Of a DNA stretch of 29,612 bases, positions 20,353 to 29,612 are shown one piece after another; the first letter of the stretch is position 1, and each line of letters begins with the position of its first letter. The DNA comes from Acanthaster planci (Eukaryota; Echinodermata; Asteroidea; Valvatida; Acanthasteridae), in the NCBI RefSeq assembly GCF_001949145.1, contig NW_019091411.1, positions 5,453-35,064 on the forward strand, read 5' to 3'. The notes below the pieces were generated by a model. It worked only from the letters and a program-made list of their open reading frames with translations. It was not told the DNA's origin and searched no databases. The translations under genes were made by a program, and so were the position numbers.

Positions 20353-22630
20353 TGTACATGTACTGTACAAGTAGGAGATTGGTACACTGTATGTTGTTGA
20401 CTATGGTGGCATTCTATACCACATAGTATTGGTGCCCAGGATAACTACAGAGTATCTGTTATGGAGCCAGCTGGGCACAATTGGAAGTGACTGAGATACA
20501 ATCTATTAGCGGTACCTTAACCCTAACCTTCCCTAACCACACAGAATTTGAACACCAGTAAAGTGTGTGAATTTGTGGCACTGGTTACTGTACCCCTAAA
20601 CTGCTTGTGCTTTAACATGGGGTCAGGCATACCCAAAATAAATAGAGTCCAAAAGTTTTTGCGCAAAGTTTATGAATGGGTATGGTTCCTCGTAAATCAC
20701 TCTGGAGAGTTAGGGTTAGGAAGAAAGAACATGGTGCTCCTGATACAAAAACCTGAAATTGCTAATAACAGGTGCAACTACAAGTTCACTACAAAGTTTT
20801 AGGGCAAAAAATCTAGACATTACAAAACAAAAATCTACTAAGCTAAAGAACACTCATTTTTATCATGTTACATCAAAGCTTAAAATTTCTCTTCTCTCTT
20901 TGATGGTTTTAAAAACTGTGTTCCATCTCTCTTCTCTGTCATTTTGAAGAACACGTTACAAAAGTGTTTTTATTTACATTTGTACTTGAATGTGTGGCGT
21001 ACAATTTCTGGGAAAAAAAAAGATAATTTGCAAAGAAGAAATACTTGTTGGCACTCTCTACCAAGAAGCAATTTTCATTTGTATTTAAAATTGTTTTCAG
21101 TAACAACAGAAGGCAAATTTAAGCTTTCAAGGACAGTGTAGTTCTTGACTATTTCCATTATCTTACAAACTTCCGTGTTTGTTCAAAGTAAAATATTTTC
21201 ATCTTTTCACACTGACAATTACATACATAATGTAAATTATCAGGGTATATCAAAGTTATGTAAATTTCAACATGACCTTCTGATTTGAGGGAGTGATGCT
21301 CTTAATTAACACATTCTTTCCTGACAGTGGAGGTTTATCAATAAAATAATTGTTCTAGAAATCTTCATTTTACTATCTGCAAAAGTGTGCACCTGTAAAA
21401 ATACTTAAAAAAAGATGCAGTGCCATCAGAACAGGTTTATGCCATCAACTTGTACCTGGCTGTTTGAATGGACATAATGTAACGCAAGTTACCGTAACAA
21501 GAGTTACCAATATACATGTATATCCTCCCTGCATTTCACCAGTTCATTGTTTCTCAACTTTGATATTGTTAATTTATAAGTCATAACCCTCTATCAGTTG
21601 AAAGCACATGTTGGAATACTTTCATCAAAATTATCTAGTATGAGGAGACTTTACCAAAAGAGTCTTTCTTAGAATTGACTATGTCCTTGACTATGAGCTA
21701 CGAAATTAAACAAATCAAGACTCTCAATATGTTTGTCCATTGTTTTTCTTTCTTAATTCATTTAGTTGGTCTGTGTACCCATGTTGAAAAAAAAATTGTT
21801 CCTAACAATTACAAAGATATAGGCATATTATCCAGTACCCATTACATGTATTTGTAATGCAATTTACCATGGAATTGCCCCAATGGTAGCCTGCACACTG
21901 ACCGTCCAATCCCTAGCTCTTTGTGCTGGCCATAGGACTGCACAAGAAACCTGGCTTTAAATACGACTACTGTTATTGGCCCAGATGCAGTAACACAGTT
22001 CATTTTGTGATGGCACGCTGTGCTCATGCTGGTGCCAAACCACATGAAATAAAAAATTTCTACGCACAGTCTGACTCATTCACTTTTGTGCATGTATAGA
22101 CCCAATCCATTAACCCTAACTACCAAGCATATCATTTGGCTTGCAGGACTCACTACTGCAAAATACTACATGTACGTACATGTATCCGTGTGTAGTAGCC
22201 TGAGCCTGAAGGACCTAGCCCTTCAAATTACTACTTCTGGCTAGGTTACTTCCTCATGTCCTCTTACAAGCAACTGCACTGTATGCTACATTTTACTACT
22301 AAGTTGTAATTTTTCAGTGTGACATAGGGTCAGGGTTAATAATTAAAGTTATGAAAACCATGTTACTGACAAGACTGCACCACTATAATCAAAGGAAGAT
22401 ACATAATACATGTCCATCTCAACAGTTCAGCTGAGCAGAGGAGAGTGTGAATTCTAGTGGGTAGTGATAATGGGTTCCGTGGTAATGGACTGGATTTCAT
22501 TTTCAATTTCCAAGCCAGGAAAAGTCATGGAATTTTGTGCAAAATGGCAAAGTCATGGAAATTTATTGAAACCAATTTATATTTTAGACTCGGAATATTC
22601 CTAAAATTAACAAAGTGTGGACTCATGCAG

Positions 22631-22650
22631 AGCTACATGTACATGTAGCT
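22631..22650. repeat. perfect 20-bp palindrome
   Basis: AGCTACATGTACATGTAGCT is fully self-complementary. It is an extended version of the ACATGT repeat word. Confidence 0.85.
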
Positions 22651-23244
22651 GCACAAAGATCCATGCAGAAAAAAATTCATCACGCTAAAAGGAATTGACA
22701 TTATGAGCCAACAGGAAAATTCTTTTCATTCTACATGTCATCCAGCCAATTTGAAAGTTCAGTATGTGCTTAAAAGACACCCTGATTGGCAGCCCAAGTG
22801 TTTCCAGGCTTGGATCTTAACCGTGGCCAAGGAGCTGAGAACAAAATCAGATGTCAGTGCTTATAATTTTGGGACGTTCTTATTTCTAGTCACATGGTTT
22901 GCCACTACATTACGCTCATAATTTTAAAGCGAAATCAGTGCAGCAATCACATGAACCCAGTCTGGAATTCAGTTCATCAGTGAATTTTCTTGCTTTCAAT
23001 TTTCTCGATATTCCCAATATTTAGATTTTTGGTATTCTGATAATAAAAATTTGATTTCAGTGATATAAATTTTAAAGTAATAGCATCAACGGAGAGACCT
23101 GTGCTCCATCACCAGTATTTAATTCCATAAAGTAACTTTGCCAAAGGGTTATAATATGGTTAATATTGAATAATAATCCCATTTTTACTTTGCATTCTCA
23201 GATGTGCAGCATACATGTAGGAGTTGAAGCAAAACTGGGCAACA

Positions 23245-23716
23245 ATGCTTTCCAGGAAATTTGTCAAACTGTTTGGGAGATGGAAACCAGCCTTGTTACC
23301 TCCACAATCAGCAACATGCTTGTTCACAAAATCAAGCATATCAAGCAGGCATCTAACTGAACAAAGACTTGACCAGAATTATGGCAACCAGCTCCCACGT
23401 GGTTCAAGAACATTGGCACATGCATCCATCGGTGTCTTTTCGCAGAGACATCATCATAGGCACAGTCGATTTCCACTTGCTTTGATTGCAGAAGGACAGC
23501 ATGTTCTCCCGTGCCCTCTCAGTCATCATGGTCATGAAGCGCAATTCTCCATGCATAGAGTCCAGTCATTTCACAGCTGTTCACATCTCCTTAGGCAGAG
23601 TGTCAGAGGCAGCAGGTGGACTGCACAAAATATGAGCTTGATGAGTTCAGTTGTTGACAAGGCACCCAACAGAGTCCAACCGTACCTGAGACTGATAAGA
23701 TTGGACAAGCCAACTG
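23245..23716 (+). CDS. COQ2: COQ2 coding exon 1
   Basis: Residues 1-157 plus one base, donor CAACTG|GTGAGA. The first roughly 135 residues are basic, His- and Ser-rich and not conserved in my reading; conservation begins at [13 protein letters not shown]. An acceptor-like CATTCTCAG at 23193-23201 suggests the exon starts at 23202 with 43 bases of 5'UTR. Confidence 0.9.
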
Positions 23717-26700
23717 GTGAGAAATCAAGTACATGTACATGTATTTTGAGAATTACTTTACCTTGCAGGGCACTTTGGTTCATTTGTTTTAAAACTTTCC
23801 AGGCTTGTTTTTTTATTTGGTTTTTGTTTTGTTTTTAATGACACATGAAAGTAAACTACTAATAATAATAAGCTATTAATTCCAACGTACATATAGGTAT
23901 CTCCCAGACGCTAAGAACAAACTTGACAAAGGAGGCTGGTCAATGCCTAGACTCACTCTTCCCTGTAATCTTCAAATGCAACACCAATCTAAACCTTTCA
24001 AGCTTTTACATCTTACAAAATCCACTAGAAGGATGTGGAAGAATTTGCCGAATGTGCAAGATTGAGGAAGGTACATGTAAATGTACCTCCGAGCTGTTCA
24101 AATGTTTTGTGGGACTTGGTTTTTGAAAGTTTGAAACAAAAATGTCCTTTCTGGCTCCAGTGGAGAATTTGGAGAAGATTAAACAAGGTTGCCTAGAGAG
24201 TAGAGGATGATGTTTCTGTATTCCCTTCGCCTAGGAACCTGGTTGGTCTACTGGCCATGTGCATGGGGCATCGCTCTGGCTGCAGACCCAGGCCACTTCC
24301 CCAGCCTCTACATGCTGGCCTTGTGTGGCCTAGGAGCTCTGGTGGTTAGAGGGGCAGGCTGTACCATCAACGACATGTGGGACAGAGACTTTGATAAATC
24401 GGTGAGTGTATCGGTACATGTGCAATTGATTCCTAGACTGGAAAATGGGAATTGTTGATTAGAGAAACTTGAACCTTGACTTTTCCAGGTGCTTACAAAT
24501 GCATCAGAAGGTTTGGAATAATTGTGAAGGATTGGGTAAAGTAGAACCATACCAATTTTACTTGTAGCTTGATGCTTGAAAACTTGTACTTCTACATTCA
24601 TGAACTTTGCAGGATTTGAGAAGAATCCTTGGAAAATTCCTGAAGGGATATGCACTCTTATTATACTTGTTATTTACTGATACCGGGCATTTTAAGTATT
24701 TGTTGAGTGCTTAGCTGTTGTAAAACTTTTTGCTGGTCTATTCTTGATGTTGTTTTATTTGAAACAAGTTCTTAATGAGTATTTTTTTGAAAAGGCGCAT
24801 TTTATGTCAATTTCAAAATGACCGTAAAGGTTGAAGCATATGTTGTGCTTTACATAGTGGAATGTTACTAGTTGTCAGATAGTGTAAGCTTTCAACCTCT
24901 TGATTGCGCTGTTTTTAGTTTGACAAAATTGACAATCTCAATCCGAAAGCTGGTCTCAGCATCTGCCAATGTTGTAACAAGCTTTGCATTGATTGATTGC
25001 AGGTTGAACGAACCAGCACAAGGCCCATAGCATCAGGTGCAGTCAGTGAAAGTCAGGCGTTGGTCTTCCTAGGAGCACAGCTCAGCGTTGCGTTGGGAAT
25101 ATTACTCACTCTCAACCCATACAGGTATAATACAGGGGACTTAACAATTTTGTTGGCCACCAGTCACCTATAGTTCTCTCTCATTGGCTGTAATCTTTGT
25201 AGGAAAATTGCAACTGCATATGCAACGCTGATAGGGGCGTGTGCGTACTTATCCAAATTATGTTCGAAATACGGTGCAACTGAGGCACGTCACAGTAACA
25301 GTAAAGTAAAAAATGCCGATCCACGTTGGACTGTAGGAACTGATGTCAATTGAGAGAGCCATTAACTGAGACCTAAAAGTGCGAGAACCTGTATATTTGG
25401 AGAAATTTAAAATCGTGCCCCTCAACTCTTTCTTGTGATATTTTGAAGATTGTGCCTTTATTGTCAGAATTTCCTTGTTGAGTGATTTCATTTGTTTATA
25501 CTCTCTCCAAACTCTCTTGTTTCCTGAGAAGTTAGCATTTGAAATCTACCTCAGTCCAGCATTGCCATAACATTGCTTCACATTTCACGTACCCCAGTAT
25601 GGCGCAAGTTGCTGAAACCAAAGATTACATCATTCCCAATTTGTGAAAATACACTGTACAAATTGTTGCCATGGGTTTGGAAGCATTCAACGTCAATATT
25701 TTCTCAGTTTCCACCAATTTCCTTCATTACTTTTCTCATTGGGTAACATTTCACAGCATTTCAAATAATTTTTCAATTCTGATCATGCTATAGATTTTTC
25801 AATATTTCAGTTTTGGCTGGACACTTTGTGCATTTGATTTATGGCATACATATCGGCCACATTAAGCAACCACTTGTTTAGCATCTCAAAGATCAGTTTT
25901 GCATTTGATACCTTCTTGTGTGCCTTCTGTTTGTAAATTTCATTTTGCCTCTCTGTTTTATATATCTCCACAGTATAACTCTGGGATGCATGGCCATGAT
26001 TCTCATTGTAGTTTATCCACTCATGAAGAGGTTTACCCACTGGCCACAGATCTTTCTTGGTAAGTTCAACAATTTTCTGAGCTTTTATCAGCATTTAAAC
26101 ACCAGCATCAACACATTCAGCATATTCAAGGAACTGCATAAGACATGTACATGTATGTACGCGGAGATGTTAGTAAACTATTTGTTAACGGCATTTTGGG
26201 TCAGTTTGCTCATGCTGTCAGGATGACAAGATTCAGAGGCCACGTACACGTACATCTTGTGTTTTGAGCTGTGTCTGTAGACACTAGTTGACTTTAGTGG
26301 GACTGGTTCTCTTGGCTCTGGGAATACAGGGCTGCAAGAGTTTAGTGTACCATAGAAAGACAGGTGGATCAAGCATTGGTCAGCAAAGCACAACAAGATG
26401 CCACAAGCCAAGGAATAGCATCCCTAAGGAAGTAGAGTGCGATACCAGTGTTGTAGGTCTCGAGACCTTTTTTTGCAGTCTCGGTCTCGCCCTGTCAAAG
26501 TGTCGGTTTTGGGAGGGCCGGTCTTGGTCTCGAAAGCGCCAGTCATAGTCTTGGTCTCGGTCTCGCATGCCTCGGTCTCGGTCTTGGTCTCGGACATCAA
26601 GGTCTCGCATATAACACTGGCCGGCAGATATTCATGGGTTATACCCACATGTACTTTGACTTCCTACTCAAGGATCTTATTGGCTGACTCCCTGCTCTAC

Positions 26701-29261
26701 AATAACATATACTCTACCAAAGGCAGCAAGATTTTATGTCCTTTTACAGCATCTGGGAGGGGTAGGTTTAAGACATGGTGTAGTTACTGATAAGAAATGA
26801 TGTGACCTAACCAGGTCAGTGCCAAATAGTTGACAGTGACACTTCAACCATCGTTTACTAATGTGCATTTTATCTTATTCAGTCAGGTCATGGTTGATCA
26901 TATTCCTGTATTGATTTTGCTCATTTCCTGTATTGTGTTTCTTTTGACGCTGTGTAATTTGTTGCCTGCGCTGTAATGAACTTTTATTCCATCCTTCTTT
27001 GTTTCAGGTGTAACAACCAACTTCAGTGCTTTGATCGGCTATGCAGCTGTCCATGGGTCATGTGACTGGAGTATCGTACTGCCGCTGTATGTTTCCTGTA
27101 TAGCATGGACCATCGTCTATGATACCATCTATGGACACCAAGTAAGTCATGTGAAAACATCCTCTGCTTCAGTTGTCTGTTTTTATGTACATGCAATGGA
27201 GGAAGATGTCTGAGAGTACAAAATCTGATTTCATGAGACACTCCCACCTGCAAAGGTGTTGAAGGAAGTTCTTAAGAGACCTTGGCAAATGCATTTAATC
27301 AGGCAAGTGTTCTGAGCCTCGGAATGTTGGATATAGAGTACCGAAGTGAATACGTCACGCGCACAATTAGTGTGTAAAAAGGCATTAGCGCAAGAATCAG
27401 CATGTTAACCTACACGCGCGTATAGTCCATTGGTTTGCACTGCACTTTCTGGTTCACAGTGAAGTCACACTCCTTTACTCTATTTGATCTGAAATAATTG
27501 CTGGAATTTCCTACCTTTAAATTTGTTTGATCAAATCTTACTTTCACTGAGATGCCCCTTTTTCTTTGTTACTTATTACACTGAATTCTGACTCTAAACA
27601 AAGCAGTCTGGCAACCATTTAGTTGGCAAATTTTGCGATGTCAGTTTCTACACTTGGTTGCAAACTAAAGTACTTGCTTCCTAAATACAACTGTTTTTTC
27701 CAAGTCTTGGCATTGTCTCCATCTACAGTATCATCTTAAGAGTGTCCATTATCCATTTCAAGCTATTATTCTGAGAACCAAAATGTTGCTTCTTAATCCT
27801 ACTACAGAGAAGGGAGCTGCATTGAGGGGGAGTGTTTCAAATTACGGAAATTAAAGCTTGAAGCCCAAGACAGAGGCGAAGATGAGATATGGGAAAATCT
27901 CAGCATGATGTGTGAACTCTGCTCTACACATTATTATTGGCTTTGACTGGGTTCTTGTAAGCCACTCAGAACCCTCTGTAATACATTCACAGAACAGAAC
28001 TTGCTTTAACCATCTCCTCTATGCAAAATATATCTTGAAATTAACATTAGATTTTCTTTTCCCCTAAAAGCTACTCGGGGCACGTATTTCCCTGCAAATT
28101 CTTCAACCTTACAATTTATTTAGGATGCCCTTAGGGAGGCACACCTCTCTTTAGACGTCAGTATTTTCATTCTCTTCCCTGTTTTTTTTCTATCTGCCTG
28201 GTAAAAATTGTGCTGTGTGTCCATACATCGACAGGTTCACATACAAACACATTGACACATCAGCTGCAGAAATGAAACAAGAATTGTTAAACATGTGTAC
28301 ACATCCCCTGTGATGCAAATAAGGAAATGTGTGTGTTCACACATCAGCTGGCATCAACCAGTTATTAAAAGCTTCTTGTATCCACTCCTGTTAATGTACA
28401 GGACAAGAAGGATGACTTGGCCCTTGGCCTTGGATCTGCCTCCATCGTCATGGGAGATAACACCAGGTATTGGCTGACAGGCTTTGGTGCTGCCATGGTA
28501 GCTGGTCTGGTGCTGGTGGGTGCAACGGCAGAGCAGACTGCAGCGTACTACCTGGCTGTTGCTTTGACGGCTGCCCACATTGGCAACCAGGTGAGGAGCT
28601 GTTTGTAGATTACTGATGGTAACCTTTCATACATACTGTGTACACTTCCAAAATATACAGAAACCGCCACGTTGATTTTTTCAACATTTACTCACATTTC
28701 CACTTTACTCAGCCATTATGTAAAAACGGCCTCAGCGACTTATTCCTGATTACGATGTACTGGGTCACATTTGCTCGTCTGCTCTCAGTTTACTAATATG
28801 ATCACCAAAACTCAATGGCTTGTTTCCAGTTGCTTTCTCTTGTTTACCGGAGTAGTTGCTTTAGTATTAGCTTCCCTTCTTGGCAAAGTAGAAACATAGT
28901 TTTACCTTGTGATATTCTGAGCTCCTAAAAATTAACATAGTTTTGCACTTTGAGTGTTCTGATTGGAAGATGGGGCACTTCCGAGGGTTTATGTTGTTAT
29001 ATTTTAGTAATCAAAATTTAAAACTTAAATGACAGTCATGTCTTTCTGATCAAACAGGTGTGGACAGTAGACATCAACAACCCTCGGGATTGCTGGAGCA
29101 AGTTCCGCTCCAACAACAGACTGGGCGCCATCATCTTTGCTGGAATCATTGCTGGGACTCTGGCAAAGGCCTCGACCACTATGCCAGGCAGTGCAGCAGA
29201 ATCCGACGAGAAAAAACAGTGTGCCGAAAATCGATTGGACGAGTTGAAGAGGGGCATTTGA
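23245..29261 (+). CDS. COQ2: 4-hydroxybenzoate polyprenyltransferase, mitochondrial (seven coding exons)
   Basis: Coding exons 23245-23716, 24235-24401, 25003-25124, 25974-26059, 27008-27141, 28402-28590 and 29058-29261 join in frame to 1374 bases, or 457 residues. COQ2 is a UbiA-family inner-membrane enzyme that attaches the polyprenyl tail to 4-hydroxybenzoate in ubiquinone synthesis. The product has an Arg-rich presequence, the conserved entry [16 protein letters not shown], the first Asp-rich motif NDMWDRDFD (203-211) and the second motif [13 protein letters not shown] (320-332). Hydrophobic membrane segments lie between and after them, and the tail has [16 protein letters not shown]. All key Asp residues are present. 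The ATG at 23245 has A at -3 and starts a Met-Leu-Ser-Arg-Lys leader. The frame closes upstream at TAG 23218-23220, so no earlier in-frame Met exists in this exon. The protein exceeds human COQ2 mainly in the poorly conserved N-terminus. No AATAAA is seen before the window ends. Confidence 0.97.
24235..24401 (+). CDS. COQ2: COQ2 coding exon 2 (first Asp-rich motif)
   Basis: Residues 158-213, acceptor TTCGCCTAG, donor TCG|GTGAGT. It encodes [16 protein letters not shown], a membrane segment, and [17 protein letters not shown], the prenyl-diphosphate Mg-binding site. Confidence 0.97.
25003..25124 (+). CDS. COQ2: COQ2 coding exon 3
   Basis: Acceptor TTGATTGCAG, donor ACAG|GTATAA, phase 2. It encodes [14 protein letters not shown], the conserved loop after motif 1, and a membrane helix ([17 protein letters not shown]). 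Confidence 0.96.
25974..26059 (+). CDS. COQ2: COQ2 coding exon 4
   Basis: Acceptor TCTCCACAG, donor CTTG|GTAAGT. It encodes a membrane helix and the conserved [16 protein letters not shown]. Confidence 0.96.
26446..26619. mobile_element. hAT-like MITE filled with GGTCTC-type repeats
   Basis: The ends are inverted: CAGTGTTGTAGGTCTC at 26446 and GAGACC...TATAACACTG as the reverse complement at 26619. CAGTG ends are typical of hAT elements. The interior consists of degenerate GGTCTCG/GGTCTTG hexamers. No matching 8-bp target duplication is evident. Minus-strand frames through it give artificial Arg-Asp repeats and are not genes. It lies in the COQ2 intron between exons 4 and 5. Confidence 0.7.
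27008..27141 (+). CDS. COQ2: COQ2 coding exon 5 (start of second Asp-rich motif)
   Basis: Acceptor CTTTGTTTCAG, donor CAA|GTAAGT, phase 0. It encodes [18 protein letters not shown] and [12 protein letters not shown]. The last residues supply the Asp and Tyr of motif 2. Confidence 0.97.
28402..28590 (+). CDS. COQ2: COQ2 coding exon 6
   Basis: Acceptor AATGTACAG, donor CAG|GTGAGG, phase 0. It encodes [20 protein letters not shown], completing motif 2, then two membrane segments. Confidence 0.97.
29058..29261 (+). CDS. COQ2: COQ2 coding exon 7 (C-terminus)
   Basis: Acceptor TCAAACAG, stop TGA 29259-29261. It encodes [20 protein letters not shown], a last membrane helix and a charged tail. The tail is not conserved. 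Confidence 0.96.
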   Translation: MWTVDINNPRDCWSKFRSNNRLGAIIFAGIIAGTLAKASTTMPGSAAESDEKKQCAENRLDELKRGI

Positions 29262-29612
29262 ATGAACTGTTTGAGGGACAACTGCATTTTGAATCTGTTT
29301 GACTCCTTGTCAAGTTGCTTAGAGTTGCCTATTTTGCATCACCTTGATGTCAATTGGGTGCTTAAATTGAAATTGGCCAGCCCATAGTAGATACAAAATG
29401 TTATAAATTATATTAAGTTTGTACAGCAAAAGCCCTTCTGAAAGGGGAGGGATATGTGATATCCCAACCCTGTCAAAAAACCTGTAAGCAGCCACTTGCA
29501 AGAGCATGTCAATTCTAACTTTAAATTTCTGAAGACAAGAAAGAAATGTTACCCTAAAAAGGGACAGTTCTTTAAATTTTATCGAATATACCTTCCAAAG
29601 TTTTATAGTTTG
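29262..29612 (+). other. COQ2 3'UTR / window end
   Basis: AT-rich sequence after the COQ2 stop with no canonical AATAAA visible. The poly(A) site is presumably beyond the window or uses a variant signal. Confidence 0.5.

Larger units (their letters stand above)
16646..23201. other. repeat-rich non-coding DNA, possibly COQ2 first intron
   Basis: No protein-coding exon is supported. The stretch is rich in ACATGT-type repeats (17640, 17729, 18084-18158, 18525, 19260, 19338-19373, 20348-20364, 22170, 22631). It also holds a diverged direct repeat (19781 and 20295), scattered CAAGTTAC-like words (20040-21510) and AAGTCATGGAA words (22520-22560). Frames such as 20548-20802 have no recognisable features. 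Confidence 0.5.

Noticed and set aside
20516-20540. Telomere-like CCCTAA runs (also near 20706, 22108 and 22325)
   Set aside because: At most two imperfect units occur at each place; too short to be an interstitial telomeric array.
20548-20802. An 84-codon plus-strand frame
   Set aside because: No recognisable family, no splice or start context, and it lies in repeat-bearing non-coding DNA.
19602-21882. An inverted match CCATGGAATTGCCC between 19602-19616 and 21868-21882
   Set aside because: Only about 14-15 bases match well and the flanks are loosely similar at best, so chance or very diverged repeat copies cannot be told apart.
26380-26648. Minus-strand frames encoding Arg-Asp repeat peptides
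   Set aside because: They are translations of the degenerate GGTCTC hexamer array within a MITE.
1-29612. CRISPR arrays, operons, phage or bacterial defence systems
   Set aside because: The window is intron-bearing animal DNA; no regularly spaced repeat arrays or prokaryotic gene organisation are present.

Overview
The window is eukaryotic nuclear DNA from an animal. Its three recognisable genes are split by GT-AG introns, the exons join in frame into conserved proteins, and the AT-rich non-coding DNA carries many short diverged transposon remnants. The palindromic TACATGTA/ACATGT word recurs throughout, a texture I associate with marine invertebrates such as echinoderms, hemichordates, amphioxus and molluscs. 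The species assignment is inference only.

Layout: (1) At 554-853 (+) lies a probable last exon of a gene that starts left of the window. It encodes an acidic, low-complexity C-terminus I do not recognise. (2) At 2509-5429 (-) lies a four-exon gene for mitochondrial translation initiation factor 3 (mtIF3, 362 aa). (3) From 5430 to 9810 there is no convincing gene. This stretch holds a GC-richer candidate promoter near 6.08-6.2 kb and a long, well-preserved inverted repeat (8365-8813). (4) At 9811-13926 (+) lies a six-exon gene for a Maf/ASMTL-type nucleoside triphosphate pyrophosphatase (212 aa). Its introns hold a tRNA-derived SINE-like fragment, a foldback MITE with 10-bp flanking direct repeats, and a recurrent GAGCCACA motif. 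(5) From 13.9 to 16.3 kb is the likely 3'UTR and flank. (6) At 16.45-16.65 kb sits a candidate CpG-containing promoter and non-coding first exon. It is followed by about 6.5 kb of repeat-rich DNA that may be the first intron of the next gene. (7) At 23245-29261 (+) lies a seven-exon COQ2 gene (4-hydroxybenzoate polyprenyltransferase, 457 aa). A hAT-like MITE full of GGTCTC words lies in its fourth coding intron.

Two of the three identified genes act in mitochondria: mtIF3 in translation initiation and COQ2 in ubiquinone synthesis. The Maf-like enzyme removes dTTP, UTP or modified pyrimidine triphosphates. Nothing indicates an operon or co-regulated system; they read as ordinary neighbouring housekeeping genes. 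I found no convincing new biological system. The most distinctive unexplained structures are the three inverted-repeat elements and the candidate distal COQ2 promoter.
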